Source: Ectocarpus siliculosus (Eukaryota > Sar > Phaeophyceae > Ectocarpales > Ectocarpaceae). Taken from it: a stretch of 64,000 nucleotides of DNA. The position numbers and the translations under genes are program-made. The DNA lies in NCBI GenBank assembly GCA_000310025.1, contig FN649758.1:2076795-2140794 (forward strand), in the 5' to 3' direction. Numbering within the stretch: position 1 is the first letter of the stretch; every line of letters begins with the position of its first letter. This document shows positions 23,801 through 35,298 of the stretch, piece by piece. Below the pieces are notes generated by a model. That model was not told where the DNA came from. It did no database searches and saw only the letters and a program-made list of their open reading frames with translations.

Positions 23801-25466
23801 CGTTGTCTCCTCCAATGTTGGGGACAAACCACAACAATGTCACAAGCGAGGTTTGCGGTTTCCTTTCTCCCGCCCCCCACCCTCCCAACACGTTTCCCTG
23901 CGTCCTGTTGGTATATGGCACAAGGGGGTGGAGTGCGCATCCGCCGGCGCTACTACGAGAGAGCTTCCGATCAAGGCAGGCTACTGGCGGGCTGGCGTCA
24001 CTTCCCTCACGATTCGCGAGTGCTTCAACGAGGTGCGTGTGGTGGCCGATGGCGGTTAAACGAAAGCAGCATAGCTTTTTCGGTCCGGGTCGTCTGGAAA
24101 TGACGCTTCCACGGGTGACCAGAGCGTGTGGTCAAAGGGCAGTTGCCATCAAATGATTCTAGATTGTGGCCCAAAGAAGCGTCCCTCAGCATTCATGGTG
24201 ATCATCGATTCGGCTCCGTTCCTGTAGCTCCATTTGCATTCCGGCGTTCCTCCCCCTCCCTCCCGCTCAACCTTTCCCACGAGGTCTTACTTTCGTGGAA
24301 TCCCGCATCGCATTGATAGTTGCTCCAATATTCTCATCATCAACACGTGCCTTTGCCCCCCTCGTCAACAACACCTGGCTATTCTCTTTGATATGTCCGC
24401 AAAGGACGCTTGCAAGGGCGGGACAACCGTCGTAGGCTTGCAGGATTACTGCAACGAGGGCTACACAGGACCTAGTGAGCGGACATAGGAAATCATTATT
24501 TCATCAGTAAGTCGGGCGTGTATATTTCCCCCATTTCGTTTTCTCACCATGCTTCAATACAACACCATCTGACCTTCCGGGATCGCGTTCGCGCGATAAA
24601 TAAGTTTATGAGGCAATAGAACAGGGAGGATGGACGCAGACCCTATTCCCTATCCCTAACACTCACCCTAACCCGGCTTCCCCGATTGGATGCTTTATCC
24701 AACATGTTTCCTGAATACGAAAAACCTGCGGAGGCTACTGACCTTCCGGGGAGTGATGGAATCAAGAGTTGCGGCGTGATTTGTGGTTTCGAGCTCCGTG
24801 ATCTGACAACGTGCTGAATGAACACAACCTCCTTCCGAAGACTGCTAGTATTGAAGATGAAGAGCGGTTCACCGTACGGGAGTGGTCTTTAAAGTCATCA
24901 GCTTTCGTAAGGAACAGAGAAACGCTATGCAGAGGACTCGTCTTCAATCCCCACCCACCGGCGCGCTTGATTGAGCCCACTGCTTGTCGCGGCAAGGAGG
25001 GCCCTTCTTAAAATTGTGCTTGTCGACTGGTTGTTGCTTCCCTTAACAGGACATGCTTCTCGGTGTAGACATCGTTCACGAGAGTACGATCAACAGAGTG
25101 CTTGGCCCGGAGGTGACAAAGACTGACGAGTCGATGGGAAAGACCGGCGGCGATGCCAAGACCGAGGACGGGGAGGAATGCTCTTTTTGGGACAACGCCT
25201 CGACCTCGGCGTTGCACTCGACGGCCGGGGGCAATGCCGGCTACAAGAGTCATTTGTCCCTGTCAGCTGCTTCTCCGACGAGCTTGGGGCCTTCAGCTAC
25301 AGGCAGCCTGCGGACCGCTTTGTCGAAGATAGTGGCTAGCCCGCCCGACTTATCCGCCTCTGCAGGACCACTTCGCCGTATCGCCGTAAACGGGCGCCTT
25401 CCGACGGCGTCTGTGGGGCTTTTGCCTCTTGGACCGACCGCTGAAGGGGTGTTGCCAACAGCATAG
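14889..25466 (+). pseudogene. Pmp-repeat membrane protein gene, copy A, truncated and disrupted
   Basis: It matches exons 1-14 and 27 of the intact gene at 31117-48524. Recognised exons: 14889-15739, 16284-16437, 16760-17091, 18082-18357, 18986-19258, 19471-19673, 19985-20096, 20269-20376, 20714-20864, 21270-21454, 22313-22596, 22880-23153, 23935-24042, 24405-24474 and 25050-25466. Disabling changes are TGA at 15605-15607 and TAG at 15716-15718 in exon 1, TAG at 23151-23153 ending exon 12, and a premature TAG at 25464-25466. One deletion joined introns 14 and 26 near 24880-24895, removing all membrane-spanning exons. Exon 14 ends in phase 1 while exon 27 starts in phase 0, so even the fused form is out of frame. 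Exon 9 carries an 18-bp tandem duplication (LDECGYLDECDF). Splice sites are otherwise well kept, suggesting recent decay. Confidence 0.85.
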
Positions 25467-25870
25467 TCGCCCGGGGGCCAGGCAAGAGCAACATCAACAA
25501 CTGAAGCGGGAGACGACACATCGGCGAAGGAATGGCCGGCACCAACATGATCTCCCATGTGCCCAGATTCCAAGAGTTTTTTCTATTTGCCGTCACATGG
25601 GAACGACCCCACAGTACATTCTATGACGTTATTTCAGTATCCTGTTTTTGTATGTGTGTTGTCCTCCAACCTCGACGCACCTGGTACGCTATATGCTTCA
25701 TATATACAGTGGGCATTCACTGTTGGCTATGGCGTCCTGCTAACCAGTGGCAAAGGTCGCAATGGCTGACTAAGGTTGTCCGGCCCGATCAGGCATCAGA
25801 CATGTGATGTCTTCCTCTAGACTGTATCTTCAAATTTCGTAACGTTCGGATCTACAGTAACGAATGTAGA
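25467..25870. other. 3' flank of copy A
   Basis: It is collinear with 48525-48650 and 50099-50280 of copy B. At 25707-25722 it has CAGTGGGCATTCACTG preceded by TA, at or near the place where copy B carries a 1448-bp pogo-like element. No gene was recognised. Confidence 0.5.
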
Positions 25871-26460
25871 ATGTCCCGCAATGAAAAAAATAATTTATCG
25901 GTTTTTAGATGGACAAAGGCGGGGGCGGTACTAAATACGGTGGTATTTGCTGCGGCGGTAGCCGGTAGATTACTGGTGGGGAAAGACTTTAAGACTTTAC
26001 GGAGGCGGCAATACGTAAATATGGTGATACGGTTTCGGCTGTAATGTGCTACAGGTGGTTTATTCCGCGGTAGGTTAGGTTTGCGTTTTTCAGCGGTGCG
26101 GGCTTTATCAGAGGCGGCAACCTAGCTATGGCGGTAACATGTTTCAAGAAATGTGTCGGTAGCCATGTTGGAGGCGAACACAGGCAGGGCTGTAAATACC
26201 ATGCGGTGATAACTTTTCAGCGGTAGGCGGCTTCCGTTATTTTGGGGTATCGACTTCGGTGGAGGGGCCAATCGAAATGTTTAAGTATATGTCCGCCGTT
26301 ATTCCCGGTAATCGTTTCGCGGTGGGTTGGTTTTGTGTGTTTCGGTGGTACAGTACAACAACCTAACCCTGCCGGTAATACTTTCAGGGTTACGTCGGTA
26401 ACCGTTGTTAGGTAGAGACAGGCGGGGAGGCAGTACAATGTTTCGGCGGCAAAGAAAGTT
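25871..26460 (+). repeat. Degenerate GGCGGTAA-rich satellite after copy A
   Basis: It repeats variants of GGAGGCGGCAAC, TATGGCGGTAAC, TTTCAGCGGT and TAGGCGGACACAGG at irregular spacing. The same blocks in the same order recur at 50460-52350 after copy B, and inverted at 52597-52740. No coding frame is preserved. Confidence 0.65.
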
Positions 26461-26487
26461 AGAGTAAAGGCAAAGAAGACCTTCTAC

Positions 26488-26566
26488 AGAGAGAGAATCG
26501 AACTCGCAACTTGCTACTCGTAGGCTTGGGAGGTTAGACGCTAGAAGACCACCGGGGACGACCGCG
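26488..26566 (-). mobile_element. Diverged tRNA-like SINE head at the duplication junction
   Basis: On the minus strand it reads CCCCGGTGGTCTTCTAGCG (A-box-like) and, about 45 bases on, GCGAGTTCGATTCTC (B-box-like), the same layout as the heads at 9596 and 29478. It lacks the body and tail of those elements. A real tRNA gene is possible but the acceptor and anticodon stems do not pair well. Confidence 0.4.
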
Positions 26567-29477
26567 GGCGTCCTTGGGACAAGGAAACACGCCGCGGAAC
26601 GTTTGGGGTTGGTTGAGCTCGGTGGATTTCCGTGACGAAGTGGGGTAAAGCGGGTAGCCAGCCAAGCGCCGAGACAGATGTTGTCACAGAAATATCCCGC
26701 TTGGGGTGCATAACACCGCCAACTCTTTGGCTACCTGAATACGTGTGGGAGGGTGAGGTGGATATGGGATACAGGATACGGCGTGTTGTGGTGGCTGGCC
26801 CCTCTGGTGTTTTGGGGTAAAGAAGGAGAACCACGCAACCTGTGGTGTGCCTATAGCATCGTGAAACGGTCCCAATGGAACGATGTATGTGCAGCACATG
26901 ACGCATATATATGGATGGTGGTGGTGTGTGCGTGGGTGCGGCGGTGACATTACTCCTCGGAACGAATAAGAGGACAAAGGATCTTCGGATTCATGATTTA
27001 TTTTTATTCTTTTCGTTCTCCTATAGATTCATTGAGGGGTGCTCGTTGACGGGAATTTTACTAAGGAAACTTCCTGGATAAATCTCCAGAGTTGCCCGAA
27101 GAAGGCCGGTGGGTGGGTGGGGAGGAGGTGGAGAGATAAACCCCGATGGATAGAACGTTTAGGCTAAGCCGCGGCAAAAGCGGGGGTAAGGGCTAGGTTG
27201 CTGTGTACCGTTGGGGCAAGGTTGTTGTACAGGCAAAAAGCTAGATTTCCGTGCATGGGCTGCATGTACCCAAGAAATGTTCCGAGAAATGGTATGAATG
27301 GTATCCGACGTGGAGACCATCACATTCGACAAATTCGTTTGTAGCACTACTGGATTCGTTCACCATCATACAATGTGTCTACATACCAGTTCGTGCTCGC
27401 ACACCACACCTCGTTGACAACCACCCCAACGGCAAGCGGGAGTTCGTGAGTTGACACCACCGCGTAACGCTTGAATACCGCCGCCGTCCGGGGCACGGGG
27501 GCATGGAAAAATGTGAGTGACGGCAAGGGAGCGTTGAACAAAAAAAATGCGCCGCATATGACTCACGCGAAAACAGTGATGTGGTCACATCCACACAGCA
27601 GCAGTGTAGCAAGCAGAAGTCCTGCTTGGTGCTAGCCTGCACCTCTCGGTTCACGTTTTGGTTATATGTTTGACGCACCGGGTCGCACAGGAGGAAGGTA
27701 AACGCACTGGAGCACTGGATGAGTCAAGAGTTCTTTTTGAATTCCCAAGATTACACCGCTGTCACGCTTTTGCGCACGGTATGCATGTATACGTGTAGGA
27801 CAAGCATCGTCGCCAAAAGCCGTTTGGGTTAGGCATCAGACGCATATCATACATACGCATAACCAAGTGTACCGGTATTTTCGTCAACTGCGAAGAAAGC
27901 ATTTTTACAGTTCTCGGCCTCGTGCCGGCACCGATAATGCGACCATTTGTATGTTGGCACCTGTGGTTTTCGTCAACCAACAACCGCGAAGAGAGCAATT
28001 GTTTTCTCTGTTCCCGCGGCGCCTTGTCCCAGCAACAACAATGCGGCCAATCGTTGGTTTAACTTCCGGGTAGTCTGGCGAAGCAGAGACCCGGACGCGT
28101 GAAATAGACTATTGTCGAACCCCACGGTAGCATCCTCAGCATCCTCAGCATCCTCAGCATCCACAGCAGCAGCAGCGTGCGAGCGTATATTGAGATATGG
28201 AGTGTTGACGTGTTGGCGACAGACGCCGGCACCAGTGGCAGCAAAACAGCAGCCTGGACACAGACGCCCAGATAGATGCAGCCCACAATCTCTCAGCTTC
28301 ATGCTTTGCTATGAATGCGGCTGCTAAGGCCTTCACAGCCTCTTTTGGCATCCCCATCAAGATAGCTCATAAGAGTCTCATAAGACACTCATGACATCGT
28401 TCTTCGCTCATGAGAGTGTGTGATGAGAATCGCCATCTCTACTAGTGTACTACTGACTCACGGCAACTCCGGACAACATTCGTGCGATCCGTAAGTTTTT
28501 TTTTTCTTGTCCAAAAGCGCGTGCTTTCACATGTGTGTAGTTTCAAGAGTTGTTGTCTTGGGGGGCAAAGAGAGGTTATTCAGGTGTGTGTGTGGGTGTT
28601 GGTTCGGTGTCGTGGTTGACAAGTCAGCCCAGGCCTCGTCTTACCACTCTTTGGTGCTCCCACATCCCACACTTCACACCCACACCCACACCAACCAACA
28701 GTTATATAGAAGAGGAAGATCCACAGCAGCACCGTGGGAGTAACATGGTGGCGGGTTCTACAATATCTGCTTTGTATATAGCACAAAACAGACCCAGACT
28801 TCGAGTTGAGTGGTCGGCATAGCAACGAATAGGCTGTGGAGGTGTTGATGTGTTGGTTTGCAACTGTGTGGAGATGGGTAGTTGGGGCTATGGTCAGTGG
28901 CCTCCTTGAGAGCTGCGCGGGCTGGGAACACACTACTTATTGTACCCACTCGGTGGAATGGTTGCACAGGCATATAGAACGAGGGGAGATCATATATTTA
29001 TGCGCGGTTCGACATCGTTGAGGCACACACTGGTGGTTGCTGCTGCTGCTAATTGTCACGCTGCTGTTGGTCAGCATGCGAGGAGGGTATCATCTTGCGC
29101 TCAAAGGTTGATGGTGGGGCGTGTGTGGTGCGCGAGCGTGAAGACTGTCCTCGTGCTATGTTGCAACGTGGCGAGAAGGTGACAACAGGTCGTCCACTCT
29201 TTGCCACCTTTGACCTTTCTTTTTTTTAGTTTCATGACCCAACTTTTTGGTTGTGGTTGCCTTTGGGAACTACCGGTATGCGTATACCCTTTCGCTAAAC
29301 TATTATTTCATTATTTCGGTATATCTCGAATGGGTAGTCTTTCTATGTGTGTATTTATTTTTCCTTAATTTAAATCCAACTTTTGAAATCTGTCTTTGAC
29401 TCTTTTCTTGATAGAGATGGATTCGTTGGGTCACACTGATGAAGTAAAAAAAAAGTTCGTCCGGGTTTTCTGAACCA

Positions 29478-29784
29478 TCGCCCCGGTTGTGTAGTTTGTA
29501 ACGTCGATACCTTCTAGACGTCAGGTCAGGCGTTCGAATCCCGGCGTAAGCGATCTTTTCTTGCAAAGTGAGTTTTTCTCTTGCTTCCGCTCCTGGCCTA
29601 GTGGATAGCGCTACGTGTGTACACACAGGGAATACAGTGCTGAACTCTTCTCGCATTAAAAATCGAAGGCAAAGTACCGCAGGAGGGGACGGTAGAGAGG
29701 GGCTCTTCTGTGTGACCACGGGTTGGAGTAAACGGCACTAGTGCTGTGAGCGCTGATTTGAAGTGAAAACACAAAAAAAAAAAA
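29478..29784 (+). mobile_element. tRNA-derived SINE, uninterrupted copy
   Basis: A 307-bp element: tRNA-like head with B box GCGTTCGAATCCC, then TTTTCTTGCAAAGTGAG, CTCCTGGCCTAGTGGATAG, GGGGCTCTTCTGTGTG and GCACTAGTGCTG, ending GATTTGAAGTGAAAAC plus an A run. It defines the pre-insertion structure of the split copy at 9596-10609. It sits in the part of the copy B upstream region that copy A lacks. No exact target-site duplication could be assigned. Confidence 0.75.
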
Positions 29785-30479
29785 TCTTGCTGGAACTTCA
29801 GGTAACAAAAAAACGTGGTCTTGTCATCATTTCACCCAATCAAACAGCGACTTCTGTGGATCTTCCTGTTCTAACTGTTGGTATGGGCGTAAAGTGCGGG
29901 AGCACCAACCAACGTGGTTACGACCAGCCCTCACACACAGCCATTTCTGCCGGGTATGCTAGGAGCTCTACAATCCGTGCACACACAGAATATGGTTCCT
30001 CGCCCTGAGGCCCCCTATCCACCCTTCCTGCGCGGTGCCGCCCTTCGGTTTTCAACGTGAGAATCCTGGAGTACAGCACTATATCTTCCCTCAGAAAGGT
30101 GTACATAGCGTCTATCTATGCAAGTAACGCTTGATTTAGTAGGAAACCTCGAACGCGAGAGAACATCCCACTTTGCAAGAAAAAAGCTGCTTATGCCAGA
30201 CCTGGCCACTACAGCAGTAGATGGTTGCTTGGAAATTCATGCAATAGAGGCAACAGTGAAGAATGAACCGAATTTGAATCCGAAACAACACAACCGCAGG
30301 GGCGACAGCGCACGCTCCCACGAAACAACATGAACATATGTAGCACTATGTGTGGGTACTCTCAGCCTTTCTCATCTACGTGGGCGTGGCGATAAGTCTT
30401 GCTTGTTGGTCCATCTTGGAATGGAGGTGCAGGTAGCACCGGTCGGTGTCGTGATAACGATATATATGTTCATGGGTGG

Positions 30480-30638
30480 GCTGGTGTTTCCCAAGGCGCC
30501 GAAGACGAACTGCACGAAGAGTAGACTAGAATTCAACGCACGTAGGACCGGCGGCAGAAAAACGGGCGAAGCTTCCTCCCACGTCAGGGCGCGGATGCTA
30601 TGGTTGTGGTCCTTGTAGGCGCCGACGGTTTCATTCGG
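30480..30638 (+). other. Conserved upstream block ending in a splice donor (candidate 5' exon, copy B)
   Basis: This is the counterpart of 14281-14438, ending CATTCGG|GTAAGG. It includes ATG codons followed by an open frame that stops before the donor, so it can be a non-coding leader exon at best in that frame. It lies 478 bp before the acceptor at 31117. Confidence 0.3.
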
Positions 30639-31116
30639 GTAAGGGCTAGCGGTATATTCTACATATGTAGTCGAATCAATAGAAGAAAATAATAAAACCG
30701 AGTTCACTATTACTACTGCCTACTCCCCGATCCCATGCCAAGAAATGCACCACAATATGGAGTTTCAACAGTACCGGGAGTTTTCTTCTTCTGAGTGAGG
30801 GCGGGCTTTTCCGAATCATGGGGGGCGCGGGAAGACTACTTACCTGTTCAGCTTTCGCCAGCCCACCCAACTCGCAGGCCTTTCTTTCCGTTCCTCCGCA
30901 GTGCTTTCAGCGCCGTCTGTTGAGAGTGCCGTTTTTCTAGCGTGTTGGGACCTTCAGTCGTCCTCAATAACTCTCAGAAAAAGTGTGCCCGTTAAGAACC
31001 ACAGCTGTGGAAGTGGCTGCAACGCAGAAGAACCAGCTTCATCGGTGTAGCCCCTATACCGATTAGCTCACGCACCGTATTTCCTTGTGCTTCTCTCCCT
31101 CTCTCTCTTCAAGCAG

Positions 31117-34100
31117 CTTTCCGGAAGACTAGGCCGCTGGCTCCACTTGTCGGCGATGTCCCCGACGTTGTTCCAACTGATCCTCCCGACGTCGGGGCAA
31201 GGCGAGCGCCAGGACACGAGCAGCGTGGACATCATCCCGAGACCAAGGGAGGAGTTCGACAGCGAAAAGGCTTTTCCCTCCTGGCCGTCGCGTGGGCATG
31301 GGCGTACCTGGGGATGGGTGTTGCACCCGCGCTCGCGGCGCCATGCCTGCAGGCAGCAACCGGCGAGCTGACCGTCAGTCCAACCAGCGGCGTGGACCTC
31401 GAGACGGTCTTCGACTGCGAAGGCGGCGAGTTCGAGGTGGTCTGGTCCGGGGAGGTGAGTGCACCGGGCACCATCTATATCGGCAGTGGGACGACGGTCA
31501 ACATCTACGGTGAAGATACCACCACCACCACCACAAGCGGCATAGGTAGCACGGGCATCAGCAGCTTCAGCGGTGACGATGACCTATGGAGCGGGTTGTC
31601 CCTCCCACCCGATGATCTCTCGTCGGCTGTGGTGGCCGGCAGCGGCCTGTCGGACGGACCCATATTCTTCGTCAACGGTGGGCAGCTCTCCCTCAACGCC
31701 TTGGCCGTGCGCGATGGCAACGCGAACGGTGACAGCAACGCGACCGTTGACAGCGGAGGTGGCGTCCACGCGGTACAGTCGAATGTGACGATCACGGGCT
31801 GCTTGTTCGAGAACAACTTCGCCTCGGTGCGGGGAGGCGGGGTGCTGGCCAACCTGTCGATGCTTACCGTCGTCAACTCGACGTTCAGGGAAAACGCCGC
31901 GGGGCTTGTATCGTTCGCCGGGCAGGACGAAGACGAGGTTGAGGGGGCTGGTGGCGGCATCGCGGTGAGAGCCTTGCCGGTAACTATTAACTCTAAAGTC
32001 GTTTTTGCATCTCTTGTTCGACGCCCGTGTTTAATAGAGGGAACCTGTTTCATGCCTACCACGGGAGTGTGGATGGATGCAGGCCGGTGGAATTTTGATT
32101 GCTCGTGGGGTATACACTACCTCCTGCCAAATCTCTTCCCGCGACTCTGTCGTCTTGCCCGCGTTGTTCCTAAGGCCAAGGACTCTACTGTACTGGTCGA
32201 AGGCTGCTTGTTCGACACGTGCTATGCCTCCAAGAAAGGGGGTGGCCTTCTCCAGGAGTCGGGACAGCTGTCGGTGGTGGGCTCCTTGTTTTTCAACAAC
32301 ACCGCCGGGAGCGACAATCAAGATTCCGGTGAGAGACCGAAACCGACGCGAGCCTTACCGCGGGTTCACGAAAGACACCCGTACGGTGGTGCTGTTTCGC
32401 AATCATGGGGCCGATGCAGCCAAAGTGTCCCGTCACGGCCGCGTACCATCGCGCCCTTGGATCGGGGGGCCTATCTTTCGTTCACGTTCGCAACCCGGTG
32501 GGTAGGGAAAGCCGAAAGAGTCTCGCAATCTTTTTCCACCATGGTGCACAGATATCGAGTGATCACTTCAATGGCCAGTCACCACCTCGATCCCCCCGTA
32601 ACCCCCCAACGCTGTTTCCCCCGCTCTCTCCAGAGGATGCGATAGGAGAGGGTGGGGCGGTGGCGATGACCGCTTGCACGCACTCCTCCGATACGCCGGC
32701 AGCGGCGGTGGCGCCCTGCGAGTTTCGAGACACGGTCTTCTTGGACAATTCCGTGGCGGAAAAGGGCGGTGCGCTGGCGATCGCGTCGGGGGATGATGAC
32801 GATCGCCCAACGGTGGAGCTTGACGGGTGTGTGGTTAGGAACAACACGGCCGGGAAGGCGCTGTCGGACGACCCTCAGGGTGAAGGGGGCGCGATTGTGG
32901 TGGGCGCGGGGTGCGCGCTCCTCCTGTCGGACTGTCTCCTCGAGAAGAACTGGGCCGGAAAGAAGGTACAAATTTCCGGCGTTTGTACGTTTTGCGGTAG
33001 GTTTGCTGGGATAAGCGTCAGCCTTGATATATGGCGCCAGATGTCGGCGGAGGTGGGCTCCGCTCCTCTCGTGTGAAACCGCCTCCTTTTATTTACTTTT
33101 TCGTTTATTTCGTCATTGCGGTATTGCGATTGGGTAGAGCCACAGAAAGCTTGCCTGGATGTTTTTCGATGCCGCTCAGTGTCTAGTATCGAGGTTGACT
33201 GTAGCACCATAGTGTTTCGAGATAGGTTGTCTGCTTCTACAGCAGTCGAGAGGTATGGATCCGGCTTTTGGCTTGGTCCTTGGAAGACTACGCTGAACAC
33301 TCTCAAACGAAACGATATACTACTGTAGCTGTAAGCATCGCGCTTCTGCTGTGCGCGGTATGCCGCATACATTGCACCTCACGCAAGTTTCCCTTGTGTT
33401 GCTCGTTTAGCGGCCTTTCGGTGTCGGCACGGCTGCTGCCGCCTGGTTCCCGGCAAGCTTTTGCACAGCGAGTTCTGGCCATGGTGGAGAGTACACGAAG
33501 CAGCCGAGAGGGTCCTCTTGGGGTCGCACCGGGACACGTTTGTTCGTCTACATTATCGTGCCCACACACGGTTCGACGATTGTACTGCTGGCGCGTGGGG
33601 TTGCTCCCACTTCCATCACGGTTGTGCTCGACGAAACCAGCAGACGCTACAGTCTGTGCAGCTGGCTGCGGGGTAGGCTCCCTACCCTCTTGCGGGATGC
33701 GTGCCATTTTCTGTCACTTCCCACCTCGTTGAAGCTGGATCGTGTCCAATTTAGAACCCAGAAACTCAGAAATCCTGTCACATCGTGGTCATCCTCTGAT
33801 ATGAAGTCTTCCAATGCTGTTAAGCATGAGCAATGGCAAGACGTCCTCGCAGACCAGCTTTGGAGTGTGCGCACTACGCTATTTACTACGTTCTCCCCGC
33901 GCACCCGCCTGCCGGCCAACCCCGCACACCGCCGCTGATATATCCGATCTCAAAACAGGGCGGGGTGATTAACCTGTCGGGAGGGGAAGACTGGGACGAC
34001 GACCCCGGTGCCGTCCTCATAGTGCAAGACTCCAGCTTCGTGTTCAACACGGCCCTGCTCAACACTGCCGGCGGGGTGACCATGAACCAGTTCACCAACA

Positions 34101-35251
34101 CCACCATCGTCGGGCAGGGGAACGTGTTCTACGGGAACAGGTGCGCCCTGGGCGGCGCCGCGATCGGGGCGGACTACAATTCCATCATTACGGTCGAGGG
34201 AGGAACCTTCATCGGCAACGAGGCGGACATGGAGGTACAGTAGAGATCCCCATTCAAGGCCGTTTACTTAGGGCCGATTGCCCTGTTTTATGGCAGTTGA
34301 AATCGCTTGGCACAGTGGAACATTCAAGTTGTCTCGTACGTGTACTCTGAATAGTGCCCGGTGCCCGGCATACTGCCCCATTGGTTTTTGGCTTGTGGTC
34401 TCGTTTGAGCGCTCGTTGTCGGCTGGCCTCTTCTTCCTTCTTGTGCCAGGAGGTCATGAACCTCTCAGCTCTCTGCAGCACCGCCGCATGCAAGGGTACT
34501 CCCCCCCCCACCTTCGCGGCTTCGGGAGGGGGGTGGGAGACGGACGAGTCGGCGAGGGAAGAAAGTAAACGAGAAGAGACGGACCGAGTGGCGTGATACG
34601 TGCCGGATTGAATTTCCTTTAGCCAATTCCCCCCCCCCAACGCTGCACCATTGCACCAACCCCCCACTAGTGATGACGTACCATTACCATGTATCGCTGG
34701 TTGGTGGCGATGCTTTTGCGTGTTTGCTTGTTCGTTCGTTAGTGGTCTCTCCACCGTGTGCCTTATTCTGTCTATTATTTCTTGTTATTTTCGGCCTGGT
34801 CTCTTTTTGTCCTCGCTCTTTTTCTTTTTCGTTTTCTTTTTCGTTTTCTTTTCTCTTTTCTTCTTGGTTCCTTTTATTTTTTTCTCTTTTTCTCTTTTTT
34901 CTCGTTTTCCCTCTTTTTTCTCTCTTTTTCTGTGTCAGATGGCCTTGTCTCTGCTTGCGTGTGAAGCACCAAGATTGAACCAAGGGGGTGTACCTCTTTC
35001 TCCCGGCCCGTGATGCTGCCTCCTAGTCTCAGTTGTTACCTCGCATAGCGCGCAGAGGTAGCGGAGGACTCCAGAATATCTGTCGTTGATTTATATTGAC
35101 TTGCGGACCCCTCGGGGCCAGTTTGTTTGAGCGTACCTTTTTAGGGTACGTTAGCCTGTGACCACGGGAATCGACCGCGTCAAGTGTTGGATCAGTACGG
35201 ACATATGAAGGTACTGGGTAGAGAGAGATCGGAACGGTTTTTGATGTGAAG

Positions 35252-35298
<47 letters not shown>

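Larger units (their letters stand above)
12951..26460 (+). repeat. Segmental duplication, copy A (left)
   Basis: This block is collinear with 26835-52350. Matching anchors include 12951-13055 with 26835-26940, 13150-13240 with 27380-27470, 13640-13750 with 28335-28430, 13955-14455 with 30085-30655, every exon of the large gene, and the 3' flank 25750-25870 with 50130-50280. Copy A lacks the SINE, the intron-4 retroelement and most of the pogo-like element found in copy B, and has lost exons 15-26. Both end in the same degenerate satellite. Confidence 0.9.
26567..31116. other. Upstream region of the intact gene
   Basis: 26567-26834 is the junction between the duplicated blocks, with nothing recognised. 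26835-28500 and 29930-31116 align with copy A upstream sequence. 28505-29930 is an insert absent from copy A that includes the SINE at 29478-29784. A 9-bp AGCATCCTC microsatellite lies at 28131-28165. Regulatory signals of the gene should lie here, but no TATA box or initiator could be assigned. Confidence 0.5.

Noticed and set aside
14889-24474. Copy A as a working gene for a secreted Pmp-repeat protein.
   Set aside because: Two stops in exon 1, one at the end of exon 12, and a phase clash between exons 14 and 27 make an intact product unlikely.
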